From contig NZ_FQUS01000009.1 in NCBI RefSeq assembly GCF_900129315.1, positions 62,001 through 126,000 on the forward strand: a stretch of 64,000 nucleotides of DNA. The letters are read 5' to 3'. A program made the translations under genes and the position numbers. Positions within the stretch are counted from its first letter, which is position 1. The number at the start of each line of letters is the position of its first letter. Positions 1 to 7,843 of this stretch are shown here, in pieces. The notes beneath the pieces are model-generated. The model searched no databases and was not told the DNA's origin. It was given only the letters and a program-made list of their open reading frames with translations. Origin of the DNA: Fodinibius roseus (lineage in GTDB: Bacteria; Bacteroidota; Rhodothermia; Balneolales; Balneolaceae).

Positions 1-403
1 ACTGAACCGTTGCTTTTACCTTGTCCCCATCTTCCAAAAAACCGCGGGCGTGCCGCGTCTTGAAATTGAGATCGTGGTCGTCCGTATTGGGACGAAAACG
101 AAGCTCTTTAACCTGAACGGTATGTTGTTTCTTTTTGGCCTCTTTTTCTTTCTTTTTCTTTTTGTACATGTATTTCCCGAAGTCAAGCACTTTACATACC
201 GGAGGCTCGGCATTGGGTGCTACTTCGACAAGGTCCATTCCATAGGATTCAGCTATTTCCAATGCACGGTCGATAGGGACAACTTCATGTTCCTTTTCAA
301 CCTTTTCAGGGTGTATAACCCTTACTTTGGATGCTCTGATTTCCTCATTAGCACTGGGACGGTCGTCATTGCCCCGTGGTCGTCGTCGTTTGCGTCTTGC
401 GAT
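1..403 (-). CDS. infC: Translation initiation factor IF-3, 3' end outside window
   Basis: IF-3 binds the 30S subunit, checks start-codon pairing and prevents premature 50S joining. The 134 visible codons cover the whole N-terminal domain, the lysine-rich linker and the beginning of the C-terminal domain; the family blocks IDRALEIAESYGMDLVEV, PPVCKVLDFGKY and VKELRFRPN are all readable. The open frame has no ATG, GTG or TTG before conserved sequence: an in-frame TAG lies four codons upstream and the first ATG is codon 56. The best start is therefore ATC at 403, preceded by AGAGG with a 6-nt spacer. It lies 31 bp downstream of thrS, the usual thrS-infC-rpmI-rplT order, so rpmI and rplT probably continue off the left edge. 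Gene identity is certain; the start codon is inferred. Confidence 0.95.
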   Translation of the reverse strand, partial: MARRKRRRPRGNDDRPSANEEIRASKVRVIHPEKVEKEHEVVPIDRALEIAESYGMDLVEVAPNAEPPVCKVLDFGKYMYKKKKKEKEAKKKQHTVQVKELRFRPNTDDHDLNFKTRHARGFLEDGDKVKATVQ

Positions 404-414
404 AAGTAACCTCT
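401..414 (-). promoter_or_regulatory. infC: Ribosome-binding site and ATC start codon of infC
   Basis: On the minus strand AGAGG (414-410) is followed by six bases and ATC (403-401), which opens the IF-3 frame. Non-AUG starts of the AUU/AUC/AUA class are the known autoregulatory device of infC, because IF-3 itself discriminates against them. The Shine-Dalgarno match and the in-frame stop just upstream make this the only sensible start, but it is inferred from sequence alone. Confidence 0.6.
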
Positions 415-434
415 ACTGTTTTATTAAAATTTAA

Positions 435-2375
435 TTAATGTGGCGGTAGCTCTTTGTTATTGATCTCAGCAGTGAGATTAGAAATAAATTCGGAAAAATC
501 AAAAGTCCCGATGTCACCTTTTTTATGCCGGCGAACGGAAACGGTTCCGCTGGATTCTTCCTCACTGCCTACTATTAACATATATGGGATCTTGCTCGTT
601 TCAGCATCGCGGATTTTTCCCCCGACCTGTTCACTTCGGGTATCCACCTCGACGCGAACATCCTTCTCTTTTAGTCGGGAGGCGCATTTAAAGGCATAGT
701 CATTAAAGTCATCGGATATCGGTATGACCTGTACCTGCCTGGGGGCGAGCCATACCGGGAAATCCCCGGCAAAGTGTTCAATCAGGATGCTGGCAAAGCG
801 TTCCATGGAGCCGAAAGGAGCCCGGTGGATGATGACGGGACGGTGCCGGTCGTTGTCGGAGCCCACATAAGTCAAGTCAAAGCGCTCAGGCATCACATAA
901 TCGACTTGTATGGTCCCCAGCTGCCATTTTCGTCCAATAGCATCCCGGATGATAAAATCAATCTTGGGTCCGTAGAAACTCGCCTCCCCGCGCCCGATGG
1001 TATAGTCAAGCTGTTCCTGATCGGCCACTTCTTTTATTTCCTGCTCGGCCCGGTCCCAGAATTCCGTTTTGCCGCCATATTTCTCTTCGTTGTCGTCGCG
1101 GAAGGAGAGACGGATATCCACCGGCATGTCAAAGGTACCGAAGACCAGCTCCGTAAGATCAATACAGCGCTTTATTTCATCTTTCAGCTGGTCGTGCGTG
1201 CAGTAGATGTGAGCGTCATCCTGGGTAAAGCCCCGTACCCTGGACATGCCGCTGAGTTCTCCGGATTGTTCAAAGCGATACACGGTACCGAATTCAGCCA
1301 GCCGCAGGGGAAGGTCGCGATAGCTGTGCAGGGTGTTGGAATAGATCCGGTGGTGGTGGGGACAGTTCATCGGTTTAAGCAGGTATTCTTCATCCTCCAC
1401 CTGGATGGGATTGTACTGCGACTCCCGGTAATAGGGGTAATGTCCGGACGTACGGTAAAGCTCGAGGTTGCCAATATGAGGGGTGATGACTTCCCGGTAG
1501 CCTCTTTTCTTTTGCTCCTCGCGCAGGAAAGCTTCCAGTTCTCTCCGGATGATTGTCCCGTTGGGCAGCCATACGGGCAATCCCTGGCCGATCATTGAAT
1601 CGATCATGTAGAGTTCAAGCTCTTTCCCCAGTTTCTTGTGGTCGCGCTTTTTGGCTTCCTCTACCTGTTTGATGTACTGGCTGAGCAATTTCTGTTTGGG
1701 AAAGGTAATGCCGTAAATACGAGTCAGCTGCTTGCTCTCAACATCCCCGCGCCAGTAGGCGCCGGCCAGGCTCGTCAATTTAACGGCTTTGATGCGGCCG
1801 GTATGCGGTATATGAGGCCCCCGGCAGAGATCCGTGAAGCCGCCCTGCCGGTAGAAGGTGATGGTACCATCTTCGAGGTCTTCTATCAGGTCTATTTTAT
1901 ATTCATTATCTCGTTTTTTATAGAAGTCGAGCGCTTCCTTCTTGGATACCGGTTTTCGTTCAAATTCATTCTTGTTCCGGGCCAGTTCAATAATTTTATC
2001 CTCAATTTCATCTAAATCATCCTGGCTTACGGTCTGATCACCGAAATCTATGTCGTAGTAAAAGCCGTTTTCTATTGGGGGGCCAATGCCGAATTTGGCC
2101 TGCGGGTACAATTCCTGCACCGCTTCGGCCAGTACGTGAGCGGAGGAATGCCAGAACGTATATTTCCCGTCCTCGCTGTCCCAGGTATTAATGGTAATAG
2201 CACCGCTTTCTTCAATAGGGCGGCTGAGGTCCACAATCTCATCATCCAGGGTAATGCTCAGCGCCTCCCGGGCGAGACCCATCGAAATGGATTCAGCAAT
2301 TTCACGTCCGGTGATTCCTTTCGGAAATTTTTTTTCGGTTCCGTCCGGAAAGGTGATCGTAATTTGTTCAGGCAT
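435..2375 (-). CDS. thrS: Threonine--tRNA ligase
   Basis: Charges tRNA-Thr with threonine in the cytoplasm. The 646-aa protein has the full class II ThrRS layout: an N-terminal TGS domain (about residues 1-62), the editing/SAD domain with HSSAH (H76, H80) and TDLCRGPHIP, the catalytic core with the zinc-ligand block MNCPHHH and the later IIHRAPFGSMERF, and a C-terminal anticodon-binding domain (about 545-640). Length is normal for the family. It is followed after 31 bp by infC, so the two are probably cotranscribed. Repeat A1 lies 58 bp upstream of its ATG. No T-box-like leader is evident, as expected outside Firmicutes. Confidence 0.98.
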   Translation of the reverse strand: MPEQITITFPDGTEKKFPKGITGREIAESISMGLAREALSITLDDEIVDLSRPIEESGAITINTWDSEDGKYTFWHSSAHVLAEAVQELYPQAKFGIGPPIENGFYYDIDFGDQTVSQDDLDEIEDKIIELARNKNEFERKPVSKKEALDFYKKRDNEYKIDLIEDLEDGTITFYRQGGFTDLCRGPHIPHTGRIKAVKLTSLAGAYWRGDVESKQLTRIYGITFPKQKLLSQYIKQVEEAKKRDHKKLGKELELYMIDSMIGQGLPVWLPNGTIIRRELEAFLREEQKKRGYREVITPHIGNLELYRTSGHYPYYRESQYNPIQVEDEEYLLKPMNCPHHHRIYSNTLHSYRDLPLRLAEFGTVYRFEQSGELSGMSRVRGFTQDDAHIYCTHDQLKDEIKRCIDLTELVFGTFDMPVDIRLSFRDDNEEKYGGKTEFWDRAEQEIKEVADQEQLDYTIGRGEASFYGPKIDFIIRDAIGRKWQLGTIQVDYVMPERFDLTYVGSDNDRHRPVIIHRAPFGSMERFASILIEHFAGDFPVWLAPRQVQVIPISDDFNDYAFKCASRLKEKDVRVEVDTRSEQVGGKIRDAETSKIPYMLIVGSEEESSGTVSVRRHKKGDIGTFDFSEFISNLTAEINNKELPPH

Positions 2376-2501
2376 TCAGTAGTAAATATACTTTTGTAAA
2401 GATAGTTTTTGTAATTGGAGCTCCAAGAGTTTGCCGGACTTAGCAAAATCTATTGCGAGTTCGTCGGGTTTGGCTCTCCGCTCGTCCTCTAATTCAGACA
2501 T
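2376..2501 (-). CDS. Possible 41-codon upstream ORF abutting thrS
   Basis: An ORF starting MSELEDERRAKPDELAIDF has AAGGG three bases before its ATG and ends in TGA immediately before the thrS ATG (TGAATG), the spacing expected for translational coupling. Against it, most of the ORF is repeat A1, and the two related repeats in the window carry stops or frameshifts in the matching frame, although they keep a readable L-A-(I/V)-D-(F/C)-A-K-S segment. It may be a leader peptide, the relic of an element-encoded peptide, or chance. No function is assigned. Confidence 0.25.
   Translation of the reverse strand: MSELEDERRAKPDELAIDFAKSGKLLELQLQKLSLQKYIYY
2433..2499 (-). repeat. Dispersed repeat family A, copy A1 (internally deleted)
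   Basis: The plus-strand left end GCCGGACTTAGCAAAATC and right end CCTCTAATTCAGAC match the two ends of copy A2 (17703-17847), but about 78 bp of the middle is missing. The element lies 58 bp upstream of the thrS start and has the same orientation to its downstream gene as A2 (bshB1) and A3 (crtY). Confidence 0.6.
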
Positions 2502-2584
2502 ACCCTTAAAGATATAAAAATTAAAAAAGAGGCACAGCCGTTTTTCTTTGTAAATTGACGCCGGGCGGTGTACCTGCACATCGG

Positions 2585-5308
2585 CTACTGCTCGCTATTC
2601 AACAGTTCTTCAATTTCATTCATTTTTTCTCCGAAGAGCGACCAGTTCCCATCCTGCATGGCATCGTTTGCTTCTTCCCAAAGCCCGCGGAGTTGGGAAA
2701 GTTCTGTGTTCGAAGCGTCGGCCGGTACATTCACCGGAGGAACAGCCGCTGCAGCGGTATCCGATGGGGCGGCGATTCGTTGGGACCGTTTGCCGTGCAG
2801 GGCCTCGATAGATTGCCAGAGGGTAGGCTGCATGGCAATTTTTTCGCCGGATGTGGCAATGACCCGCTGAAGTTGCGGGATATCGACGCCTTCGGCAATC
2901 AGGAACACGGGCTCCACATAAATAAATGAATCTTCGATGGGGATGATCATCAGGTTGCCGCGAATAACCCTCGACCCGCGCTGGTCCCACAACGCCAGCT
3001 GCCTGGATATTTCGGTATCCTGGTCGATGCGGGCTTCGATCTGGGCGGGACCCAGTATCAGGCGATCTTTGGGCAGCTCGAAAACCGAGACCTCTCCATA
3101 GTTGGGAAAGTCGGAGTTGGCGGCCATCCAGCCGATCATATTATCTCGGTTATTGGGGGTGAGGGGACTGATCAAGAGATATTGAAGCTCCTCCTGGCCG
3201 GGCAGTTTTGTGAGCACATAGTATGGCTCCATTTTAATCGACCGCCCGCCATAGGTTTCGTTGGGACGCGTCCAGAGATCTTCGTTATTGTAGAATACCT
3301 GCGGATCGGTCATATGATACTTGTTGTACTTGTCCATTTGGGCTTCGAACATATGAATGGGGTAACGCAGGTGGGAGCGGAGTCCGCCGGGCATTTCATC
3401 CAGCGATTGAAACATACCGGGAAAAATATCGCGGTAGACATCCAGCACAGGATCATCTTCGTCAGAGACATAGAAGTTGGTCGTCCCGTTATAGGCATCA
3501 ACCACCACTTTTACGGAGTTGCGAATATAGTTGTATTCGTTGTTAAAGGGAGCAGAATAGGGATAGTCGGGCGAGGTCGTGTACGCATCCTGTATCCAGT
3601 ACAACTTTCCTTCATTTAGCACCAGGTAGGGGTCGTCTGCCAGCCTGAGGAAGGGCGCTATGCGCTTCACCCGTTCTTCAATGCGTTTCCAGTAGAGAAT
3701 TTTGCTGTCCTGGTTAATATAATCGGTCAATAAAATATTGATATCGCCAAACTGCCAGGAAAAGAGCAGTTGTTCGAACAAACTGTTGATGGATACCCCC
3801 GTGCTGCCCTGATAATTGGTATAGACGTTTTTGTCCCCCCGCGGGTAATCCAGCTCCCTGATATCCGTATCAACAATTTTGTAGTCGGAGTTATGTTCCC
3901 CGAAGTAGAGGGCGGGTTCTTCGACCTGAAGGTCAATTTCGCTTGTGGGGGGGATATCCTTGATAACCATGCGGGGGTCTCCCTGCGACCCTTCCTGGGC
4001 AACGGGACTCATAACCATCCCGTAGCCGTGGGTGTATTGAAGCCGGCGGTTCACCCATGTATCCGACTGTTCGGGCATCTCTTCGGACAGCTCCCGGGCT
4101 GCCACCATCATCTGCAGGTAGCCTTCATTGGTGTGATAGCGGTCGACATCCACGTTATAAAACTGGTAATAGAGGCGGATTTCCTGCAGCTGCCGGTAGG
4201 TCTGGATAAGCAGCCGGGGATCCCACAGGCGGATATTTTCAATCGTTTCTTCGTTTTTATCGATGGTTTCCCATGTCATTTCCTCGGCCGGCTGGGCACT
4301 GTAGGGCTGGACCTTCATTTTATCCAGGGCATAGGCCTTCCGGGTCTGCTCTATACTGTTTTCTATATAAGGCGTTTCCAGCTGGAGCTCGCTCGGGTTA
4401 ACGGTAAAGCTTTGGACAAGGCCGGGCAAGACGTTGAGTCCTATTCCGCCAATGAGCAGCGTTGAAACAGCGGCTGTTAACAACCATTTCAGACGATTTT
4501 TATATAGCTGGTAAAATGAAAGCAGTGCGAGAATGAGACAGAGAATGCATACGATCCAGAGCACCGGCAGCTTTACATTGATATCTACGTAGTTGGCACC
4601 ATAGACCGTCCCGCTGGCGTTGTAGAGCAGATTGTAGCGTTCCAGGTAGTATCCCCAGGAAAGCAACAGGAACCAGAGTCCCAGATTAAGTCCGATCTGT
4701 TTTTTGACCTTGTCCGGGAGGCTGATGTTATTTTTTGAGCGGATGGAGATGGCTCCGGAATAGACATACAGAATGATGGTAATGATGGTCACAAAGAAGA
4801 CCAGGGAGGTCAGGCTGTTCTGTATGAGTTCGATAAACGGCAGCCGGAACATATAAAAACCGATATCATTCCCGAAAATGGGGTCCAGCTGGCCGAATAC
4901 TTCGTCCCAGTGAAATTTGAGGTAGGTATCCCAGCGCATAAAAAAAGCCAGGGAAAAAAAGAGGCTGAAAACAGCCCCGATCCCTAAAAAAACAGTGCGA
5001 ATCTTTTTGGTGCTGATCAGGTGGAGGTTTAACTGGGACAGGGGAGAGTTCCCGAAGTTCATGGTCGCGAACCGCTTGGCGAGCGCATTCATATTGGGCA
5101 ATACATATGCCAAAGCTACGATCAGCGCTCCTATAAATAGCAGGACCTGGGTGGTTCGGATAGTCCAGAACACCTGTTCGTATCCCAGGTCGTCAAGCCA
5201 GAGCCATTCCACAATCCAGTCGGAGGATATGCCCAGAATGAGAAGGGCTCCGAAAATGAGGAAAATTATACTGAAAAAGGTTTTTGAAGAACTGAAATTG
5301 CGATTCAT
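2585..5308 (-). CDS. UPF0182 family membrane protein
   Basis: A 907-aa protein matching the UPF0182 (COG1615) family, whose function is unknown. The first 300 residues hold about seven hydrophobic segments (near residues 10-30, 50-70, 100-120, 160-185, 205-225, 248-265 and 280-298). A long soluble, probably extracytoplasmic, region follows, carrying family-typical blocks such as MVMSPVAQEGSQGDPR and NRDNMIGWMAANSD. A low-complexity Ala/Pro stretch (about 840-865) links to a C-terminal helical tail. It stands alone between thrS and the satD region. Family membership is clear; no biochemical role can be given. Confidence 0.9.
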   Translation of the reverse strand: MNRNFSSSKTFFSIIFLIFGALLILGISSDWIVEWLWLDDLGYEQVFWTIRTTQVLLFIGALIVALAYVLPNMNALAKRFATMNFGNSPLSQLNLHLISTKKIRTVFLGIGAVFSLFFSLAFFMRWDTYLKFHWDEVFGQLDPIFGNDIGFYMFRLPFIELIQNSLTSLVFFVTIITIILYVYSGAISIRSKNNISLPDKVKKQIGLNLGLWFLLLSWGYYLERYNLLYNASGTVYGANYVDINVKLPVLWIVCILCLILALLSFYQLYKNRLKWLLTAAVSTLLIGGIGLNVLPGLVQSFTVNPSELQLETPYIENSIEQTRKAYALDKMKVQPYSAQPAEEMTWETIDKNEETIENIRLWDPRLLIQTYRQLQEIRLYYQFYNVDVDRYHTNEGYLQMMVAARELSEEMPEQSDTWVNRRLQYTHGYGMVMSPVAQEGSQGDPRMVIKDIPPTSEIDLQVEEPALYFGEHNSDYKIVDTDIRELDYPRGDKNVYTNYQGSTGVSINSLFEQLLFSWQFGDINILLTDYINQDSKILYWKRIEERVKRIAPFLRLADDPYLVLNEGKLYWIQDAYTTSPDYPYSAPFNNEYNYIRNSVKVVVDAYNGTTNFYVSDEDDPVLDVYRDIFPGMFQSLDEMPGGLRSHLRYPIHMFEAQMDKYNKYHMTDPQVFYNNEDLWTRPNETYGGRSIKMEPYYVLTKLPGQEELQYLLISPLTPNNRDNMIGWMAANSDFPNYGEVSVFELPKDRLILGPAQIEARIDQDTEISRQLALWDQRGSRVIRGNLMIIPIEDSFIYVEPVFLIAEGVDIPQLQRVIATSGEKIAMQPTLWQSIEALHGKRSQRIAAPSDTAAAAVPPVNVPADASNTELSQLRGLWEEANDAMQDGNWSLFGEKMNEIEELLNSEQ

Positions 5309-5674
5309 ATATAATGATGATATCAGATATATTTAGGTATTGGCGTTTTGCCAATCGTACATTCGACTATAAGATAGCAAGCTTTTTACAGAATGCAGAA
5401 TATAAGCATTTTTGATCAGGACTCCTGCCAGTTCCGGTGTTCTTATTCTTTCCGGGCGGCCTGGAAATGTAGTCTGCTTCTGATTTTAAGACTGTAGCGG
5501 GATTACGGTTTGTTTGCGTTTTATAAGAGGATTCCCTTTTTGCTTCGGAAGATATGGTAATTTTATTGAGGAGATGGAATCATGGTGATTTAGCTATACT
5601 GTTGTCACCTGAGAGCATCTGCTCTGTCGCAACCGGGCGCCTTTATGAATAGCCATATTGGTTTAAAGTACTAT

Positions 5675-5697
5675 TTTTTAACTTTAGTGGTTAAAAA
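5675..5697. promoter_or_regulatory. Palindrome upstream of satD
   Basis: TTTTTAAC (5675-5682) and GTTAAAAA (5690-5697) are perfect inverted 8-mers with a 7-bp spacer, 48 bp before the satD ATG. The placement suits a repressor operator. The sequence is AT-rich and could have arisen by chance. Confidence 0.3.
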
Positions 5698-5708
5698 TTG
5701 ATTTTTTA

Positions 5709-5721
5709 AACTATTATAGTT
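5709..5721. promoter_or_regulatory. Perfect palindrome AACTATTATAGTT before satD
   Basis: A 13-bp palindrome ending 23 bp before the satD start codon. Its half-site AACTAT resembles AACTATT...AATAGTT at 21881-21899 in front of the tolC-like gene. The two may be sites for one regulator; no regulator gene lies nearby, so this is inference. Confidence 0.3.
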
Positions 5722-5744
5722 ATATATGGAAAAAATGAAAAAGC

Positions 5745-6386
5745 ATGCAGCGATTGATCGTACTTATAGCGGACATTGAGTCCTCAAAAGAGATTAAAGA
5801 GGATCAGCGGGAGGCCTTGCAGGCGTCACTGCAGCAGGAGCTGGACCACTTGAATCAGGCGAAGTATGGGCCGGTTTCTCCCTATACCATCACGCTGGGC
5901 GACGAATTCCAGGCGGTATTTGAGGAGGCGGACAGGTTGTTTGTTCACCTCTTCCGGATTTTAGCAAAGCTGCATCCGGTAAGGGTGCGTTTTTCGCTGG
6001 GAGTGGGGAGCATTGCTACGCCCCTTAACAGGGAGCAGGCCATAGGCATGGATGGCCCGGCTTTTCACGAGGCCCGGAGAGGAATGGAACAATTGAAGAA
6101 GAGCGGATTTTTGTTTCGTCTGCATGTTGAAGAAGAGGATAATACTGCGTTAAAGCTTATCAATAACAGCCTGGAGCTTCTTTCGCATGAGGTACAGACG
6201 TGGAATCGAAACCGGCTCTCTATTTTCTATTTGACAAAAGAGGGATACGACTATAAAAAAATTGTCGACCAGCTGGATATTTCACCCCCGGCTTTTTACA
6301 AAAATAAGGAAGCGGGGGCACTGGATGTTGTCAGCCAGTTACTGGATAATATATCGGAACTCATAAACCAACAATTAGCGGGATGA
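5745..6386 (+). CDS. SatD family protein
   Basis: A 213-aa protein of the SatD type, a poorly understood bacterial family. The N-terminal part, with LIVLIADIESSKEI and TLGDEFQAVF, recalls nucleotide-cyclase-fold proteins; the C-terminal 70 residues (WNRNRLSIFYLTKEGYDYKK through SPPAFYKNKEAGAL) look like a helix-turn-helix. The next gene overlaps its stop by 4 bp (ATGA), so the two are translationally coupled. The start was chosen because the protein begins at its conserved MQRLIVLIADIE strand and no upstream in-frame start exists. Role unknown; the HTH suggests nucleic-acid binding or regulation. Confidence 0.8.
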   Translation: MQRLIVLIADIESSKEIKEDQREALQASLQQELDHLNQAKYGPVSPYTITLGDEFQAVFEEADRLFVHLFRILAKLHPVRVRFSLGVGSIATPLNREQAIGMDGPAFHEARRGMEQLKKSGFLFRLHVEEEDNTALKLINNSLELLSHEVQTWNRNRLSIFYLTKEGYDYKKIVDQLDISPPAFYKNKEAGALDVVSQLLDNISELINQQLAG

Positions 6387-7126
6387 ATTACGCTATTTTT
6401 CTGAGCATACTGAATCTGGTACTATTAGCGCGCCTTCGGCTTATCTTCCGCGACGAGGGGGCAACAGCTAAAGACCTGGCGATCATAGGCATAGTTCCGT
6501 TAGTGGTGCTTCCTTTTGTACAGCTAAGCTGGGGATGGGGAATATTGGCCCTCCATCTGGCAAGCTATCCGTTTGTGATGAAACTTGCGGAGCATAGCAG
6601 GGATAAGTTGAATCGAAACAGGGCGCTTACGCTCCTGTATCACCTGATTATTACGGGCATTATCTGCAGTCCCCTGTTTGAGGTGAACGGGGGGGTTCTC
6701 GCTGAGAAGACGATAGGATTTTTAGGGTGGATGACCCTGCCGGAAGGGGACCTGGCGGTGGATACGGTGACCACTACGCAGGTGGTGTCAGCGGGCATGC
6801 TGCTGGTCATCAATGAGATGAATATCGTGCTTCGATATGTCCTGAAAATAATGGGAATTGAGTCGTTGGGTATGCAGGAAGACAAGGTACGCGATGAAGA
6901 ATACAGCATGGGCCGGCTTATCGGTCTGCTGGAACGGATTTTTATTTTCATTTTTGTGTTACTGAATCAATACAGTGCCATTGGATTTATTCTGGCCGCC
7001 AAAGGAGTTACCCGGTTTAATAACTTTAAGGATGACCGGCCCTTTGCTGAATACGTTTTGATCGGGACACTGCTCTCTACGCTCCTGGCTTTGATCATAG
7101 GAGGGGGCGTTAAGATCCTGCTCTGA
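6383..7126 (+). CDS. DUF3307-like integral membrane protein
   Basis: A 247-aa protein with about six hydrophobic segments. Its C-terminal half, with GRLIGLLERIFIFIFVLLNQ followed by AIGFILAAKG, is the block I associate with DUF3307 membrane proteins that accompany SatD. It starts inside the satD stop codon, so the two products are probably made together and may interact at the membrane. Function unknown. The stop codon lies within the first unit of a 22-bp tandem repeat. Confidence 0.75.
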   Translation: MNYAIFLSILNLVLLARLRLIFRDEGATAKDLAIIGIVPLVVLPFVQLSWGWGILALHLASYPFVMKLAEHSRDKLNRNRALTLLYHLIITGIICSPLFEVNGGVLAEKTIGFLGWMTLPEGDLAVDTVTTTQVVSAGMLLVINEMNIVLRYVLKIMGIESLGMQEDKVRDEEYSMGRLIGLLERIFIFIFVLLNQYSAIGFILAAKGVTRFNNFKDDRPFAEYVLIGTLLSTLLALIIGGGVKILL

Positions 7127-7164
7127 CTTGGTATTTTATTTTCTCTGACCCGGTATTTTATTTT
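7121..7164 (+). repeat. Two-unit 22-bp tandem repeat
   Basis: Two adjacent 22-bp units (7121-7142 and 7143-7164) share 20 of 22 positions and differ only at CTTGG versus CCCGG in the middle. The repeat begins inside the last codons of the DUF3307-like gene, whose stop TGA is at 7124-7126. A simple local duplication is the likeliest origin. Confidence 0.8.
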
Positions 7165-7315
7165 TCAGCCCGAATGTTATGACGTTGTCAGGGGGCAGGC
7201 GAGTTTGACACTATTAATTTTCCGATAAAAATATGGCTCTGAGCTATATAACTTTTATATTCAAACGCAGTTTTGATCAACATCATAACTTAACTTAACG
7301 CAAAAAAAACGACTC

Positions 7316-7840
7316 ATGAATGACATAAGCAGACTGATTGCCAACTCAATACTTGTAGTCCTGTTGATGGGCGTAGCAGCGTGTGGCGGAAATGAAAGCG
7401 GGGAACAGGAAGAAGCGCAGCAGAACACAGAGACCAGCGCCGAACCAACGATAACAGCTGCGGCTCCCGAAACGAAGATGAATATTAATACCGCATCGGA
7501 AGAAAAGTTCAGAACCATTCCGAATGTAGGAGATAAGATGGTGCACGAATTTGAAGAGTACCGGCCTTATGTCAGTATTGAGCAGTTTCGCAAAGAGATT
7601 GGCAAATATGTTGATGAAGACCGGGTGGCTGCTTATGAACAGTATATATTTGTTCCGGTGGACGTGAATAACAGCGATGCCGCTACCCTGCAACAGCTGC
7701 CCGGAGTCAATGCTGAGATTGCAAAGGATCTTATTGACGGGCGGCCGTACGACTCCAATAACGCTTTCACTGAAGCCCTTGCCTCGCATGTCAGTGAGGA
7801 ACAGCTTCAAACGGCTGAAAAGTACCTGAAATCACAATAG
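7316..7840 (+). CDS. Lipoprotein with two helix-hairpin-helix domains (ComEA-like)
   Basis: A 174-aa protein with a lipoprotein signal peptide (hydrophobic stretch 9-22, lipobox GVAAC, Cys23), an acidic/Gln/Thr-rich linker (24-52) and two ComEA-type helix-hairpin-helix repeats: MNINTASEEKF...IPNVGDK (about 55-100) and VDVNNSDAATLQQLPGVNAE (about 115-160). HhH repeats of this kind bind DNA without sequence preference, and ComEA holds incoming DNA in the periplasm. Tethering such a domain to a membrane lipid would suit DNA capture, but a protein-protein role is equally possible. It is followed after 3 bp by a small membrane protein in an apparent two-gene operon. Confidence 0.8.
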   Translation: MNDISRLIANSILVVLLMGVAACGGNESGEQEEAQQNTETSAEPTITAAAPETKMNINTASEEKFRTIPNVGDKMVHEFEEYRPYVSIEQFRKEIGKYVDEDRVAAYEQYIFVPVDVNNSDAATLQQLPGVNAEIAKDLIDGRPYDSNNAFTEALASHVSEEQLQTAEKYLKSQ

Positions 7841-7843
7841 GCT

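Larger units (their letters stand above)
5309..5744. other. Intergenic region between divergent UPF0182 and satD genes
   Basis: No gene was found in these 436 bases. The half near satD is AT-rich and holds two palindromes, listed separately. A small hairpin ATTGGC-gtttt-GCCAAT lies at 5339-5355, just upstream of the UPF0182 gene. A 17-codon ORF (MEKMKKHAA...) at 5727-5780 overlaps the satD start in another frame and is probably not a gene. Confidence 0.5.

Noticed and set aside
774-1598. Long plus-strand open frame of about 274 codons opposite thrS
   Set aside because: It lies entirely within the thrS coding sequence on the other strand, with no recognisable domain and no ribosome-binding site; thrS is unambiguous.
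3770-4465. 231-codon plus-strand frame opposite the UPF0182 gene
   Set aside because: It is a mirror frame of a real gene and has no family motifs.
5339-5355. Small hairpin ATTGGC-gtttt-GCCAAT upstream of the UPF0182 gene
   Set aside because: Six base pairs alone are common by chance and there is no U-tract or second site.
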